Below are positions 13,972 to 13,991 of a DNA stretch of 13,991 nucleotides, piece by piece. The DNA comes from Desulfotomaculum sp. (GTDB taxonomy: Bacteria > Bacillota > Desulfotomaculia > Desulfotomaculales > Nap2-2B). The notes under the pieces were generated by a model, which was given only the letters and a program-made list of their open reading frames with translations, ran no database searches and was not told where the DNA came from. Position 1 is the stretch's first letter; each line of letters begins with the position of its first letter. The DNA is taken from the NCBI GenBank assembly GCA_003485325.1, contig DMZI01000034.1:1-13991 (forward strand), given 5' to 3'. The position numbers and the translations under genes are program-made.

Positions 13972-13991
13972 AACAGGATAAAAATTAGGGG

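Noticed and set aside
1..13991. CRISPR arrays, tRNA or rRNA genes, insertion sequences with full transposase
   Set aside because: I looked for regular spacers between repeats, cloverleaf-like segments and transposase motifs on both strands and found none I could support.

Overview
The window looks like part of a chromosome from an endospore-forming, Gram-positive anaerobe of the Clostridia. The genes themselves show this: a GerA-type germinant-receptor cluster, a spoVR gene, strong GGAGG-type ribosome binding sites with frequent GTG/TTG starts, SigA-like promoters and a molybdopterin-type Mop gene. A Desulfotomaculum/Pelotomaculum-like (Peptococcaceae) host is my best guess, but only a guess.

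Layout. On the minus strand, 1-7994 holds a spore-germination cluster read right to left, followed by valS. Its order is gerAA (7935-6034), a gerAB with a large in-frame internal deletion (6028-5594), gerAC (5613-4360), a 54-residue two-helix membrane protein missed by simple ORF calling (4324-4160), a decayed scrap of the 3' end of a second gerAA (about 4128-4000), and a full-length gerAB with a TTG start (3994-2897). valS (2785-140) follows from its own SigA-type promoter. The plus strand then carries an SDH/SppA-like membrane serine protease (8298-9131) and a small YflT-like stress-type protein (9180-9569). A 47-residue ORF (9713-9570) and a Mop/TOBE molybdate-binding gene interrupted by two in-frame TGA codons (10097-9876) lie on the minus strand around a bidirectional terminator. 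A GT-C family membrane glycosyltransferase (10413-11972, plus) comes next. A 460-base region without a clear gene holds a hairpin, four exactly 11-bp-phased CTTAA repeats and a dispersed-repeat-like element. The window ends with spoVR (13821-12433, minus).

How the genes fit together. The ger cluster should encode a spore inner-membrane nutrient receptor: A subunit, B transporter-like subunit and C lipoprotein, with a small D-like accessory protein. The B gene in the canonical place between A and C has lost residues equivalent to 81-306 of its paralogue. An intact paralogous B gene sits at the end of the cluster, directly after a relic of another A gene and with the same A-stop/B-start spacing. 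The simplest reading is that two gerA-type operons, or a tandem duplicate, collapsed into one mosaic cluster in which the distal B may have replaced the damaged one. Other genes with signs of decay or rearrangement are the mop pseudogene and the repeat-rich gap beside spoVR.
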